NCBI GenBank assembly: GCA_028875335.1 | Contig: JAPPEF010000220.1 | Coordinates: forward strand, 1-64,000 | Direction: 5' to 3' | DNA: 64,000 nucleotides | Source: Gemmatimonadota bacterium | GTDB lineage: Bacteria > Latescibacterota > UBA2968 > UBA8231 | Shown: positions 7,941-17,246 of the stretch, piece by piece | Numbering within the stretch: the first letter of the stretch is position 1 | Layout of the letters: each line of letters starts with the position of its first letter | Position numbers and translations under genes: made by a program | Notes under the pieces: model-generated | The model's input: the letters and a program-made list of their open reading frames with translations, nothing else | Told to the model about the DNA's origin: nothing | Databases searched by the model: none

Positions 7941-9542
7941 ATGTTTATCGCTGCTCCCCGCTCTCTGTGGCGCGCTATCGCCCTCTTGGCCCTGTTTGGC
8001 TGTGCGCCAGACGACCCGGTCGTGGCCCAAGTCGGCGACGTGGCGCTTACCAAGGCTGAGTACCTGCGCTTCGTCGAGCGCTTGCCGCCCGGCTTGCAGA
8101 GCGAATCTGCGCGCGACCACCTACAGTCCCTCGTCGATCAGGAATTATTGATGCAAGAGGCCCGCGCTAGGGGGATCGAGCAAAGCGACGAGGTTCGCTA
8201 TCAGCTCAACGCCCTCGTCCGCAAGCGGCTCTCCCAGCGCTACCAAGCCGAAGTACTCGCGCCGCAAGTCGAGGTAACACCCGGGGAAGTCGAGCGCACC
8301 TTCGTCGATATGGGCTTTGACCGCGAGCGGCTTTTTGCACGGATTCTGGTGCGGCAACGACAAGATGTGGACCGCGTACTGCAGGCCCTGCACGAGGGAG
8401 AGCCTTTCGCCGAACTAGCGCAACGCTTTGCGGCCAACGACCTTTTCGCCCCCCAGGACGACGGCGTCGTCGGTTGGATTGGGCGCACCCAAGCCCAGCG
8501 CTTTGCCATTCCGCCGCAGACCTTCCTCTCTCTGCCGGTCGGCCAAGTCGCCGAACCGCTGCCGCTGGCGGGCGGCTGGCAGATTTACCGCTTCATCGAA
8601 GACCGAACAGCCGACAAGGCCGACTACGCAGCAGAAGCCGCCAGCGCGGCGCACCGCGAAAAGTGGCAGAGTCGCCTGCAAATCGAAGTGGAAACCCTGA
8701 GCCGCTCCTTGAATCTCCAGTTGGACCACGAGGGGCTACAAGCCTTGCTGGCCGAACCGAATCTCGCCGACTCGCTCGCCGCGCTTCCCCTCTACCGCTT
8801 TGACGGGGGAGCGATTCCCTTGGGAGAATACCTCCACGACCTGCGCTCGGTCGGCTTCCGGGGCGCGTTGCAAGACAGCGCACAGGTCGTCTCGCTGGCC
8901 CGCGCCGCGCTCTTGCCAGCCTATCTAATGACAGCAGCATCCCAGCGGCGCGGCTGGGATCGAGAAGCCGAATTCGCCGAGTGGCGCGAGCGCAAGCGCA
9001 AGGCCCTCGTCTTGCAGCAACTCACCAAGGCAGAAACCTCGGTAAAGGCCGCCCCCAGCGAGGAGGAAGTCGCCGCGTACTACGAGGCGAACAAGACGCG
9101 CTTCCGCACGGCCGAATCCGTCCACATCAACCAGGTCCTCGCGCCCACCCGCGAGCAGGCCCAGGAGTTGCGCGAAGCCCTCGCAAATGGCAGCACCATC
9201 GCCGAGCTGTTGGCCCGGCCAGGCGTAGAAACCCACGGCGACCCGCACGACGGGGCGTTGCGTCTGCGCAAGGTGGTGCGGGCGCGCTATCCCCAACTCG
9301 TGGACGCGGCCTTTGCCGCAGAAATCGGCGAATGGGGTGGCCCCGTAGAGGTGCTAGACCAATTTGCCGTGTTCCGAGTGCGCCAAAAGGAAGGCGGCGA
9401 CATCCAACCCTTCGCCCAAGCGCGAGCGCAAGCGCGGGGCATCTTGGAAGCAAGGCGTCAGAACGAGCTCATGGACGCGCTCATCCAACGCCTGCGCGCC
9501 GAGCGCGAAAGCCAAGTCGCCTTATTCGCCGAGCGCCTGTAA
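7941..9542 (+). CDS. Peptidyl-prolyl isomerase lipoprotein, PpiC/SurA-like
   Basis: 533 residues from ATG 7941 (a TTG at 7923 is an alternative). A lipoprotein signal is clear: a short hydrophobic core LWRAIALLAL followed by the lipobox LFGC. Two parvulin-like regions are visible. The first is at about 130-221 (RLFARILVRQ to YRFIEDR, with VVGWIG). The second, about 391-486 (ESVHINQVLAPTREQ to AVFRVRQKEGG), is shorter and may be non-catalytic. A SurA-type N-terminal helix region (TKAEYLRFVERLPPG) precedes them. Such proteins help outer-membrane and exported proteins to fold. The stop codon overlaps the strong ribosome site AAGGAGG of the next gene, so it is co-translated with A1 and is probably the chaperone of this locus. 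Confidence 0.88.
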   Translation: MFIAAPRSLWRAIALLALFGCAPDDPVVAQVGDVALTKAEYLRFVERLPPGLQSESARDHLQSLVDQELLMQEARARGIEQSDEVRYQLNALVRKRLSQRYQAEVLAPQVEVTPGEVERTFVDMGFDRERLFARILVRQRQDVDRVLQALHEGEPFAELAQRFAANDLFAPQDDGVVGWIGRTQAQRFAIPPQTFLSLPVGQVAEPLPLAGGWQIYRFIEDRTADKADYAAEAASAAHREKWQSRLQIEVETLSRSLNLQLDHEGLQALLAEPNLADSLAALPLYRFDGGAIPLGEYLHDLRSVGFRGALQDSAQVVSLARAALLPAYLMTAASQRRGWDREAEFAEWRERKRKALVLQQLTKAETSVKAAPSEEEVAAYYEANKTRFRTAESVHINQVLAPTREQAQELREALANGSTIAELLARPGVETHGDPHDGALRLRKVVRARYPQLVDAAFAAEIGEWGGPVEVLDQFAVFRVRQKEGGDIQPFAQARAQARGILEARRQNELMDALIQRLRAERESQVALFAERL

Positions 9543-9554
9543 GGAGGTGCCATC

Positions 9555-12500
9555 GTGGTAAGAATAAAATGGGGTGCCATCGCGTACTGCCTGTTGTGGG
9601 CATGGCTGCCGGCCAGCGCCCAGCAAGGGTACGACATCGTCGATGACCGCATCGTCGTATCCGGGCGCAGCCACTGGGAGCACTGGAAAAAACCCGAACA
9701 CCTGACCACTATCGACAACTCGGGCGCAGTGCGTCCGCGGCACCTGCGCTCCATCTACAACGTCCTCGCCGACCCCAGCATCGCCCGTCCGGTCGTGATC
9801 ACCAACAAAGACCCGCGCATCCTCAATGTGGATAGCACTCTGAAAGTCGATGTTCTCGGCCGACCCGTCCAAGACGCCCAGAAAAAGTTCGTGTACGACT
9901 ATCTGGTGCGACCCGGGGTCAGCCGCGCTGGCTCCAACATCGAGATGGCGGCCAACATAGTCGACGGCGATCCGACTACCTTCTGGGAGCCAGACCCGCG
10001 CGATCCCATCGAGCAGTGGTGGGTTGAGGTCGATCTGGGCCGCGCCGTACCCGTGGAGGGCATTTCCGTGCGCTTCGTCGAAGAGGGACTGGGCGATCCG
10101 TTCTTCAAGTACCTCCTCCTTTTGGCACGGAACCAGACGCTATCGCTTACCGATGATCGCAAGGTTAGCTTTGAGTTGTTCGTCCCCCACGAAGGGCCCA
10201 ATACCCAGCAGCGCGACTTCTTCTTTGAAAGTGCAGCCGCAACCGAGGGGGCACTGGTCCACCTCGGCCTCGTAGATGCCTCCGGCGGGATCAGTAGTGC
10301 CAAGAAGCTGCAGCAAAATAGCGCCGACCCGGACTGGACTGGCAAGATCATCGAAACCATCCGCATCGTAATCACCGACACGCGCGGCGGGCGGGCCGAG
10401 CAAATCGACCAAGTCGCGTGGGAGGCGCTGCCGGTGCATGAACGCGGCGACATCGTCCACTTCGTGCGCGACTTCGCCGGCCGCGAAGAGCCGGTGGACG
10501 CCGAAACTTACGAGTCTCTAGAGGAAGAGCGCCGCGGGCGCAGGGAATTCTACCGCCGAGAATTGCCGCGCCTAGCCGAGGTCGAAGTGTGGGGTTGGGG
10601 AGACAACATCAGCCTCGGCCTAGTCGAAGGGGGCGGTACTTTGGACCTGACCTCGGCCGGCAAGACGCCGGCACCGGCTTTCGACGGGGATATCAGCAGC
10701 CGTTATCAGCAACCCACCCGAGACCCCCTCGACCCGGGTGCCAACGTGCTGACCATCGACATCGGCGGTACGGTGTGGCTGGACCAAATTCGCGTCGCTG
10801 GTAGTAATATCCGCGGCTATCAGATGCGGTCGTCCACTGGGGAACGCGACGCCCAAGGTAAGCTGCGCTGGCGCGCGATTACACCGCCGGAACGGATAAA
10901 AAACGTCGATCACGGGGAATTCAGTCACCTCAACGATCTGCAAAACCCCGTGGTCAAGGTGCGCTTCCTCGATTTATTGACCTTCGCCAACTTCACCGGC
11001 GACACCCAAAACCGCACTGACCGCTTCTGGCCTCAATTCAACGAACTCATGCTGTTTGCCGAAGGCGTGCCCGCGGAAGTCGAGATAGAGTCCGCTCTGA
11101 TTGAACTACCTGGGCTGGTGACCTTGGGCAGTATCCACTGGGAGACCGACACGCCGCCGGGCACCAAAGTCGAGATTCGCACCCGCACCGGCGACCAACT
11201 CATCCAGCAGATACGCTTCTACGACAGCAATGGCATTGAAAAGACCGCAGCCGAGCACAAGAAGCTTCTCGCCTTCCTCAAAGGGCCAATCGACACATCC
11301 TTTGCAATAGGCCCGGGCTGGAGTGCTTGGAGCCAGCAGTACCAGCAACCCGGCGACCAAGTAACGTCGCCCAGTCTGCGCAAGTTCATGCAAATTCAGG
11401 CCCGCCTGCTCAGCGAGGACCGCCAGATCGCACCAGCGCTAGAGAGCCTCACCGTAGAGTTGCACACTCCCGTCGCCCTCGGGCTGCGGGCCGAAGTCTG
11501 GCCGCCCGAGGCCCAAGTGGGGGTTCTGGACACCTTCGAGGTCTTCGTCCAACCCCAGTTCTTAGAACGGCCCACCTCGGTCCGCAGCATCGGGTTCGAC
11601 GAGATGCTCATCAGCGCCGATCCGGGACTCGACATGCAGCTTATCGATGTGGCAATAGGCACCGAGGAGCAGTTTGCATCTGGAGCACCGCAATCGCTCT
11701 TGGACCTCACAAGCACCGACGGCCAGATGCTGCAAGGCGACTCGCTCCTAGTGCGCCTCCCAGAGGTCGCCCGCAGCGACACCGATGCGCTACCACAGTT
11801 ATACTTCCGCACGACGGCCGATGGCGAGGAAGTGCCCACCAGCATCGACGGCCAGCTCCTGACGGCAACCTCGCACGCCCTGCTCCCAGACGAGGTGCGC
11901 GGCGCGGTGCGCTACTTCCGCATTGCCGGAGAGGAGCTAGTGGAAGTTGATCGAGCGGCCTACGACGAACTGCCGCCCGAGTCCCAAGGGCCCGTGCGCT
12001 ACTTCCGCAAGGTCGTCGGTTTGGGGACCCAGACGCTTTTCGACGAAGTCGGCGACACGCTCAGCGCAGCCCAATATGGTCGGCTAGGCCGAGCTAGGGG
12101 ATGGATCGTCGGCCACGGCCGACTCGTGCGCCTGCGCTTTGCGGCCAAGGTCTTCCTCCACGGCACCAAGCTGAAGGTGGCGGTGCGCAACCAAGCGGCC
12201 GACACGCCCTATCAGCCCGCCGACGCCGCCGACGCCACCGCGCTGCGGCCGTCGCAAACTCTGTCGATCGCCGCGCTCGGTGCCACGCAGATCGTCGCCG
12301 ACATCTCGGTCGCGCCCAATCCCTTCACGCCCAACGGCGACCTCGTAAACGATGTCGCCCAAATCGAATTTTCGCTGTTCAAAGTCTATGCCGAGCGGCC
12401 GGCAGCCGTCCGCATTTGGGCACTCGACGGTCGGCCCATGCGCCTGCTAGAAGGCACAGCCCAAGGCGGTCACCAGCGCTTTACCTGGGACGGCAAGGAC

Positions 12501-12614
12501 GACCATGGCCGCGTCGTGCCGCCCGGGCTCTACATCTGCCAGATCGACGTGGACACCGACGCCGAAGACAGCGCCGGACAACGGCAGTCCCACCTTATCG
12601 CGGTAGCCTATTAG
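9555..12614 (+). CDS. A1: secreted discoidin-like protein with TPNGDGxND/FlgD-like C-terminal domain
   Basis: 1019 residues from GTG 9555, with AAGGAGGTG 6 nt upstream. A signal peptide ends at ASAQQ near residue 22. A discoidin-like segment is seen at about 135-180 (DGDPTTFWEPDPRDP, WWVEVDLGRAVPV), a second at about 375-420 (AFDGDISSRYQQ, LTIDIGGTVWLDQIRV), and a beta-rich module with VEIRTRTGDQ then WSAWSQQ and SPSLRKFMQIQ at about 535-620. The last 100 residues hold NPFTPNGD at about 920, VRIWALDG, TWDGKDDHG, PPGLYICQID and the end IAVAY. This looks like a FlgD Ig-like fold carrying the TPNGD motif of CHU_C-type sorting domains. It is closest in plan to A6 at 59820-62372. Its function is unknown; a surface-exposed binding role is inferred. 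Confidence 0.8.
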   Translation: MVRIKWGAIAYCLLWAWLPASAQQGYDIVDDRIVVSGRSHWEHWKKPEHLTTIDNSGAVRPRHLRSIYNVLADPSIARPVVITNKDPRILNVDSTLKVDVLGRPVQDAQKKFVYDYLVRPGVSRAGSNIEMAANIVDGDPTTFWEPDPRDPIEQWWVEVDLGRAVPVEGISVRFVEEGLGDPFFKYLLLLARNQTLSLTDDRKVSFELFVPHEGPNTQQRDFFFESAAATEGALVHLGLVDASGGISSAKKLQQNSADPDWTGKIIETIRIVITDTRGGRAEQIDQVAWEALPVHERGDIVHFVRDFAGREEPVDAETYESLEEERRGRREFYRRELPRLAEVEVWGWGDNISLGLVEGGGTLDLTSAGKTPAPAFDGDISSRYQQPTRDPLDPGANVLTIDIGGTVWLDQIRVAGSNIRGYQMRSSTGERDAQGKLRWRAITPPERIKNVDHGEFSHLNDLQNPVVKVRFLDLLTFANFTGDTQNRTDRFWPQFNELMLFAEGVPAEVEIESALIELPGLVTLGSIHWETDTPPGTKVEIRTRTGDQLIQQIRFYDSNGIEKTAAEHKKLLAFLKGPIDTSFAIGPGWSAWSQQYQQPGDQVTSPSLRKFMQIQARLLSEDRQIAPALESLTVELHTPVALGLRAEVWPPEAQVGVLDTFEVFVQPQFLERPTSVRSIGFDEMLISADPGLDMQLIDVAIGTEEQFASGAPQSLLDLTSTDGQMLQGDSLLVRLPEVARSDTDALPQLYFRTTADGEEVPTSIDGQLLTATSHALLPDEVRGAVRYFRIAGEELVEVDRAAYDELPPESQGPVRYFRKVVGLGTQTLFDEVGDTLSAAQYGRLGRARGWIVGHGRLVRLRFAAKVFLHGTKLKVAVRNQAADTPYQPADAADATALRPSQTLSIAALGATQIVADISVAPNPFTPNGDLVNDVAQIEFSLFKVYAERPAAVRIWALDGRPMRLLEGTAQGGHQRFTWDGKDDHGRVVPPGLYICQIDVDTDAEDSAGQRQSHLIAVAY

Positions 12615-12632
12615 GGGCGAAAAGAGAACGCC

Positions 12633-15299
12633 ATGTACACTGTTACCATCAGAATAAGCGTCGTTTTGCTACTCGTCGCCGGAGCAGCCCAAGAGGCAAC
12701 CGGCCAAGTCGATTACAGTTCGCGCCTCGGGCTGCAACAAGGCGACGAGACCTCCTTTGCGCCCCAAGGGCCGGACGTCATGCTCGGCGTTCTCGACCCG
12801 GCAGTGCGCCGCTGGTACGTGCCGCAGGAACTCTACAAAGAGTACCACTGGCGCCAGTGGCAATACACCAACTACGCCCGCAACCCCTACCAGCGCTACG
12901 TCGATATCAGCCTCGAAGGCGACTACTTTTACGACCTGTACGGCAATTTCCTCACCCGTGGCTGGTTGATCTTCAACAACTCCCAGAGCAAGCCCCAGCA
13001 GTTCGGCAACTCGCTGCTCAAACACAGCCGCTTCCAACAGTGGTTTTCCGACGTGGTCATCGCCTCAGACGCCAAGGGCCAATACTTCTATACCTTGACG
13101 ACGAGTGCTCAGATGCGCTCGGTGATTTCGCCGATGGTCTTTTCCAAGCCGCGCATGGATGGCGTGCAGTTCGACCTCGCCACCGACCGCTACGAAGGGA
13201 CGCTCGTCTATTCGCGCTTGAGCAATCCAGGCGGCTCGACGACCGAAGACCAAGAAGTACTCCGCACCAACAACACCACGCTCTTCGGCGGCCGCTTCGC
13301 CTACCAGCTCAGCGACGCCTTGCAATTGGGCCTGCACGCGGTCAACGCCCACCAGTCGAATACGCTTTCGGACCGCCTAGTGGGCAACCCTTTTTCCGGT
13401 GCCTTGACCGTGGCCCAAAACAAGACTGTGTCGCTGATTCAGATCGTCCTGCGCGACGATTCCCCGGGCGACGGAACGGGCGGGGCCGCCTTCTTCCAAG
13501 CCGGCTCGGACGTGCTGATCACCTACGAGGACGGCACCGTCGATGCCGGCAAGGACATCCAGTTTGAGCCGGTCATCGAGGGCGGCTTTGTCCAGCAAGG
13601 CTACATCGCTGCCAACGGCCCCGAGGAAATACGCCTGAGCTACGACTTCGACAGTCCGGCCTTTGTCGATCGGGCCTCATTTCCCAAAGAGGACATCGTC
13701 AAAGTCGAGTTCCGGCTCGTGCTGGGCAACGACTACCAAGTCTGGATGACGTCCGACCGCCAAGTCAACCGCGACGGAGAGGCCGTGCTGCTGCTCGTAG
13801 CCCAAGCCGAGGGCAACGTGCAAGACATCACCAATTTGCAGACCGTCCGTTTCGAGTACGGCCTGCCCACGGCTACCCACATCTTCGGCGGCAACATCGA
13901 AATACGCGACTACAAGGGCTTTGACCTGTACGCCGAATACGATCTGAGCATGAGCTACCGCAAATATCCCAACGTCCTGCGCGACGAGCACCGCACTACA
14001 TCCGGCATCGGCGGGAGCCGCCGGGCACCGGCTTGGATGGTGAACGCGTCCAAAAAGGCCGCACCCTTCTTTGTCTTCGGCGAGGCGTACAGCATGGATC
14101 CGCTCTACAATACGCGGACCTTTGTCACCACGGGCACGGGCGAAATCGAATACGACAGCGAGCGCGAGGGCATCGTCGAACTCGTCGAAGACAACGACGA
14201 CCAAGACCGCTACCCCGACACAGTGCGCTTCGACTGGCTCCAAGGCGATTCTCAGGTCTTCCCAGGCTGGGACCAAAACAACGACTTCGTGCCCGACATC
14301 AACCAAAACGACAACTTCGTGCGCTCCAATGCCGTGCCCGACTACGAAGAGCCTTTCCTCCGCTTCCATTCCGACCGCCCGGAATTCCTCTTCGGGATGG
14401 ACATGAACAACAACTTCTGGATCGACCAATACGAAAACGACGAAGAGCCAGATTACCCCTACCGCCGCGACCATCGCGGGTACAATGTGTACGGCGGTGC
14501 CGACTTGACGCCGCGGCTCAAGGTGATGGTCGGCGCGCTGCGCGAGGAACTCATCTCGTCGAACCAGCAAAACAAGAGTACCTACGCCCTCGTGACGTAC
14601 GACAACAACTCTCCGCGCTTTGGGCGCTTGCGCTTCTTTGAAATGAGCAAATTGGTAGAAGACGACATCCCCAATCCCCTCTTGCAGTGGGCACCGGACA
14701 ATACCCTGCGCGGCGGCGAATTGACCAAGGTCGAAGACCCCTTGTTGGCCCGCGACACTTGGATCAACCAGCTCTTTGTGGGGCACAACTTGCAGTCGGC
14801 CTCCTATCGCGTGCAGACCAAGGTCAACTACGTGCGCTTCCGCCAGCTAATGAGCGAAGCCCGTCGGCAGGCCCTAGAGCTAGACGAGCAAGATTTCTTC
14901 TTTGGGATAATTAACAAGGCCAGCTACCGCTATGCCTTGGGCCGGCTGAGCTTGGAGCCGCGCTGGAAGAGCGAATTCCGCAAGCAGTCGCGCAGTCTCT
15001 TTGCCCTAGAGCATTCCACCAGCCTCTACGAACTGTTTTCGGCTGTTGTCGAAACTCGCCTCCTGCGAGCCACCCAACTCCAAGCAGGCATCGAGTACCT
15101 GATTTTTAACGACTTAGACGTAGATGCCAACGATTTCAACTCCATCACCGGCGCGGTTCAGTTTACCAATCAGTCTCAGTACTTGGGTTACGGCCTCCAC
15201 GCCCTAGCCGGGCTGCGCATCGAGCGCCAAGATTTCAAAGAGAAAGAGGCACGCTACACAAGTCAGACCTTTATAACGATCTACGCGGGATTGGAATAG
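12633..15299 (+). CDS. B1: large surface protein with Ca-binding-like repeats, probable outer-membrane barrel
   Basis: 888 residues with a signal peptide ending near ATGQVDYSS. I do not recognise a named family. The N-terminal part has a signature also seen in B2, B3 and B4: LDPAVRRWYVPQELY, TNYARNPYQRYV and YGNFLTRGWLI. Residues about 519-610 carry acidic metal-loop repeats (DNDDQDRYPD, DQNNDFVPDINQND, DMNNNFWIDQYENDEE) like thrombospondin type 3 or dockerin-type calcium loops. The last 250 residues are amphipathic beta-rich (LEPRWKSEFRKQSR, LQAGIEYLIF) and end in FITIYAGLE, which fits an outer-membrane beta-barrel closing strand. It follows A1 by 18 nt. The barrel and calcium roles are inferred. 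Confidence 0.78.
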   Translation: MYTVTIRISVVLLLVAGAAQEATGQVDYSSRLGLQQGDETSFAPQGPDVMLGVLDPAVRRWYVPQELYKEYHWRQWQYTNYARNPYQRYVDISLEGDYFYDLYGNFLTRGWLIFNNSQSKPQQFGNSLLKHSRFQQWFSDVVIASDAKGQYFYTLTTSAQMRSVISPMVFSKPRMDGVQFDLATDRYEGTLVYSRLSNPGGSTTEDQEVLRTNNTTLFGGRFAYQLSDALQLGLHAVNAHQSNTLSDRLVGNPFSGALTVAQNKTVSLIQIVLRDDSPGDGTGGAAFFQAGSDVLITYEDGTVDAGKDIQFEPVIEGGFVQQGYIAANGPEEIRLSYDFDSPAFVDRASFPKEDIVKVEFRLVLGNDYQVWMTSDRQVNRDGEAVLLLVAQAEGNVQDITNLQTVRFEYGLPTATHIFGGNIEIRDYKGFDLYAEYDLSMSYRKYPNVLRDEHRTTSGIGGSRRAPAWMVNASKKAAPFFVFGEAYSMDPLYNTRTFVTTGTGEIEYDSEREGIVELVEDNDDQDRYPDTVRFDWLQGDSQVFPGWDQNNDFVPDINQNDNFVRSNAVPDYEEPFLRFHSDRPEFLFGMDMNNNFWIDQYENDEEPDYPYRRDHRGYNVYGGADLTPRLKVMVGALREELISSNQQNKSTYALVTYDNNSPRFGRLRFFEMSKLVEDDIPNPLLQWAPDNTLRGGELTKVEDPLLARDTWINQLFVGHNLQSASYRVQTKVNYVRFRQLMSEARRQALELDEQDFFFGIINKASYRYALGRLSLEPRWKSEFRKQSRSLFALEHSTSLYELFSAVVETRLLRATQLQAGIEYLIFNDLDVDANDFNSITGAVQFTNQSQYLGYGLHALAGLRIERQDFKEKEARYTSQTFITIYAGLE

Positions 15300-15302
15300 C
15301 GC

Positions 15303-17246
15303 GTGATTTGGCGCAACGACAACTTTGGCGCAGCCGTCATCGGCATCGCGCTCATGGCCCTTTGGCCACGCCTGACCTATTTGGATGAGGTCGCGCAAGA
15401 CCCCTTCTTGGAGGTGCCGACAGCGGCGAGTATGCCCTACGTCGAAGCCGCTAGGGGAGAGGGGAACGCCGCGGTTGCCAGTCCCTTGTACCCGCTCTTT
15501 TTGCGCGGTCTCGTCGCCACCGGGCTGGCACCCCGCTACGTTCAAGTCCTGCTAGGCGTGGCCAGTTGCGCGCTGTTGGCTCTAATCGGCCGCGCGCTCT
15601 GGGGGCCGGGCACGGGACTCATCGCGGCTTTGTGCGCGGCCCTGTACGGACCGGCCATCTATTTTACCGGCTCCTTGCTGCCGCCGGTCCTAGCAGTATT
15701 CCTAGCGCTCTTGCTGTTGGCAGCGCTCTTATGGGCCGACCGACAGACCAACGGGAGGGCGTTTTTAGGAGTCGGGCTTTTGCTGGCACTTTGCTTGCTA
15801 GCCGCGCCGCAAGTCGCGCTCTTCGCGCCAGCCGTGCTGTGGTGGCTGTGGATAGGGGGGAAGCAGCGGGCGTGTTGGGCCTGTGCGCTGGGGACGGCTG
15901 GTGCGTTCGCACTGTGGTATTTGGGGGGGGTGGCCACAAGTGCGGGCGGCGCGCCCGATCTCCTCGTGCGCGGCGGGGAGCACTTGCCCGCGCTGGATAT
16001 GTACCACGCGCGCGGCGATTCAACCGTCCTGGCGACTCTGCTGTGGAAATGGGGGCTCGCGTTTCCCTTCGGTTTGGTTGTGCCGCTCGCGCTATTGGGC
16101 GTGGGTTTTGCCTTGGCGGCGCGGGAGCGGGGCACTTTGCTCGCACTGCTGTTTGTCGCAACCGGCGCGGTCGGAACCGCGCTCTACGGTGCCCATGCTG
16201 AGACGCGCATGGTGCTGGTTCCCGTGCTCTTGCTCTTTGCGGTGAGTGGAGTTGGGCAATTAGCACAGTTGTCTTGGGCGTGGAAGGGGGGCGCTGTGGC
16301 GGGATTGGTGTTAGTCGCGGCATTGGTCAATGCCAGCACGCCAACCATGGACCGAGCGGCGCAAGCCTCGCAGCACCGCTATTTAGGTCTCGCCTATGCG
16401 GAGTTGGGCATGACGGCCACGGCGGTCGCCGCGTACGAACAGGCCTTGGCCGCGGGCAGTTCCGACAAGGATGCGTATTGGGCCTTGGCCGCGCTCTACG
16501 ACGCGAGTGGCAAACCCGAGCGGGCGCTCGGCATTAGCCGAGCATTCGTCGCGCGCTGGCCCGCAGATGAGCGCGGGCAGCGGGCACTCGGCGATCGCTA
16601 CATGGCGGTGGGCCGTCCCCAACAAGCGCGCGCAATCTACCAACAGCTCGTCGCGGACAGCGGACGAGAAGCCCTACTCGGACGCTTGGGGGATGCGCAA
16701 CTGACGAGCGGCGCGCCCGACGAGGCCGTGCAATCCTACGAGCGGCTGCTAACTCTGAGTCCGGACAGCAGCCGGGTGCGCTACCAACTGGCGCGCGCCT
16801 ACGCTGCGAGTGGGCGAGTCGCAGACGCCGAGCGAGCCTATCGCCAACTCCTAGACAGTCCGGACTATGGCGTGCCGGCGCGGGTGGAAGCGGCTGCACT
16901 CTTGCGGCACAACGGCCAGCTAGCAGCGGCCGAACTGCTGCTCTCGCAAGCCCTAGCGCTAGCGCCAGACCACCGCGCGGGACTGCTTCTGCTCGGCGAG
17001 GTACTGTTAGAGCAAAAGCGTCCCCGCGAAGCCCTGACCCACTGGCTGCGCCTCGCCGAACTAGAGCCTCGCAACTGGCGGGTCCAAGGGCACTTGAGCA
17101 GGGCTTATAGTTTGTTGGGGCGGGACGCAGAGGCGCGGGACGCAGAAGCGCGCTATCAGCGGGAAAAGCGCCGCGCTCAACTTCAGCAGCGAGTCGAAGC
17201 GGAGCAGAAAGTATTGGCAGAAAAAATTCTCGGGGAAAACTTATGA
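15303..17246 (+). CDS. Membrane protein: glycosyltransferase-like (GT39/ArnT-type) N-part with TPR C-part
   Basis: 647 residues from GTG 15303, 3 nt after B1 stops. Residues 1 to about 345 hold some ten membrane segments. The first loop has YLDEVAQDP and, further on, SPLYPLFLRG, resembling the acidic loop and SPLYP motif of dolichol/undecaprenyl-phosphate glycosyltransferases of the GT-C type. Residues about 350-647 are tetratricopeptide repeats (AYAELGMTATAVAAYEQAL, ALYDASGKPERAL, QLARAYAASGRVADAERAY). The end is a charged coiled coil. The two-part design, membrane sugar transferase plus peri- or cytoplasmic TPR platform, suggests it decorates or assembles partners of this locus. Locus 2 has no counterpart. 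It overlaps A2 by 4 nt. Confidence 0.75.
   Translation: MIWRNDNFGAAVIGIALMALWPRLTYLDEVAQDPFLEVPTAASMPYVEAARGEGNAAVASPLYPLFLRGLVATGLAPRYVQVLLGVASCALLALIGRALWGPGTGLIAALCAALYGPAIYFTGSLLPPVLAVFLALLLLAALLWADRQTNGRAFLGVGLLLALCLLAAPQVALFAPAVLWWLWIGGKQRACWACALGTAGAFALWYLGGVATSAGGAPDLLVRGGEHLPALDMYHARGDSTVLATLLWKWGLAFPFGLVVPLALLGVGFALAARERGTLLALLFVATGAVGTALYGAHAETRMVLVPVLLLFAVSGVGQLAQLSWAWKGGAVAGLVLVAALVNASTPTMDRAAQASQHRYLGLAYAELGMTATAVAAYEQALAAGSSDKDAYWALAALYDASGKPERALGISRAFVARWPADERGQRALGDRYMAVGRPQQARAIYQQLVADSGREALLGRLGDAQLTSGAPDEAVQSYERLLTLSPDSSRVRYQLARAYAASGRVADAERAYRQLLDSPDYGVPARVEAAALLRHNGQLAAAELLLSQALALAPDHRAGLLLLGEVLLEQKRPREALTHWLRLAELEPRNWRVQGHLSRAYSLLGRDAEARDAEARYQREKRRAQLQQRVEAEQKVLAEKILGENL

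Noticed and set aside
13677..14786. Long minus-strand frame opposite B1, 369 residues, rich in Val and His
   Set aside because: It lies wholly inside the reverse complement of B1, has biased, low-complexity content (VVVVRHEG, VVHVHPEEE) and no ribosome site. It is a shadow of the calcium-loop codons of B1.
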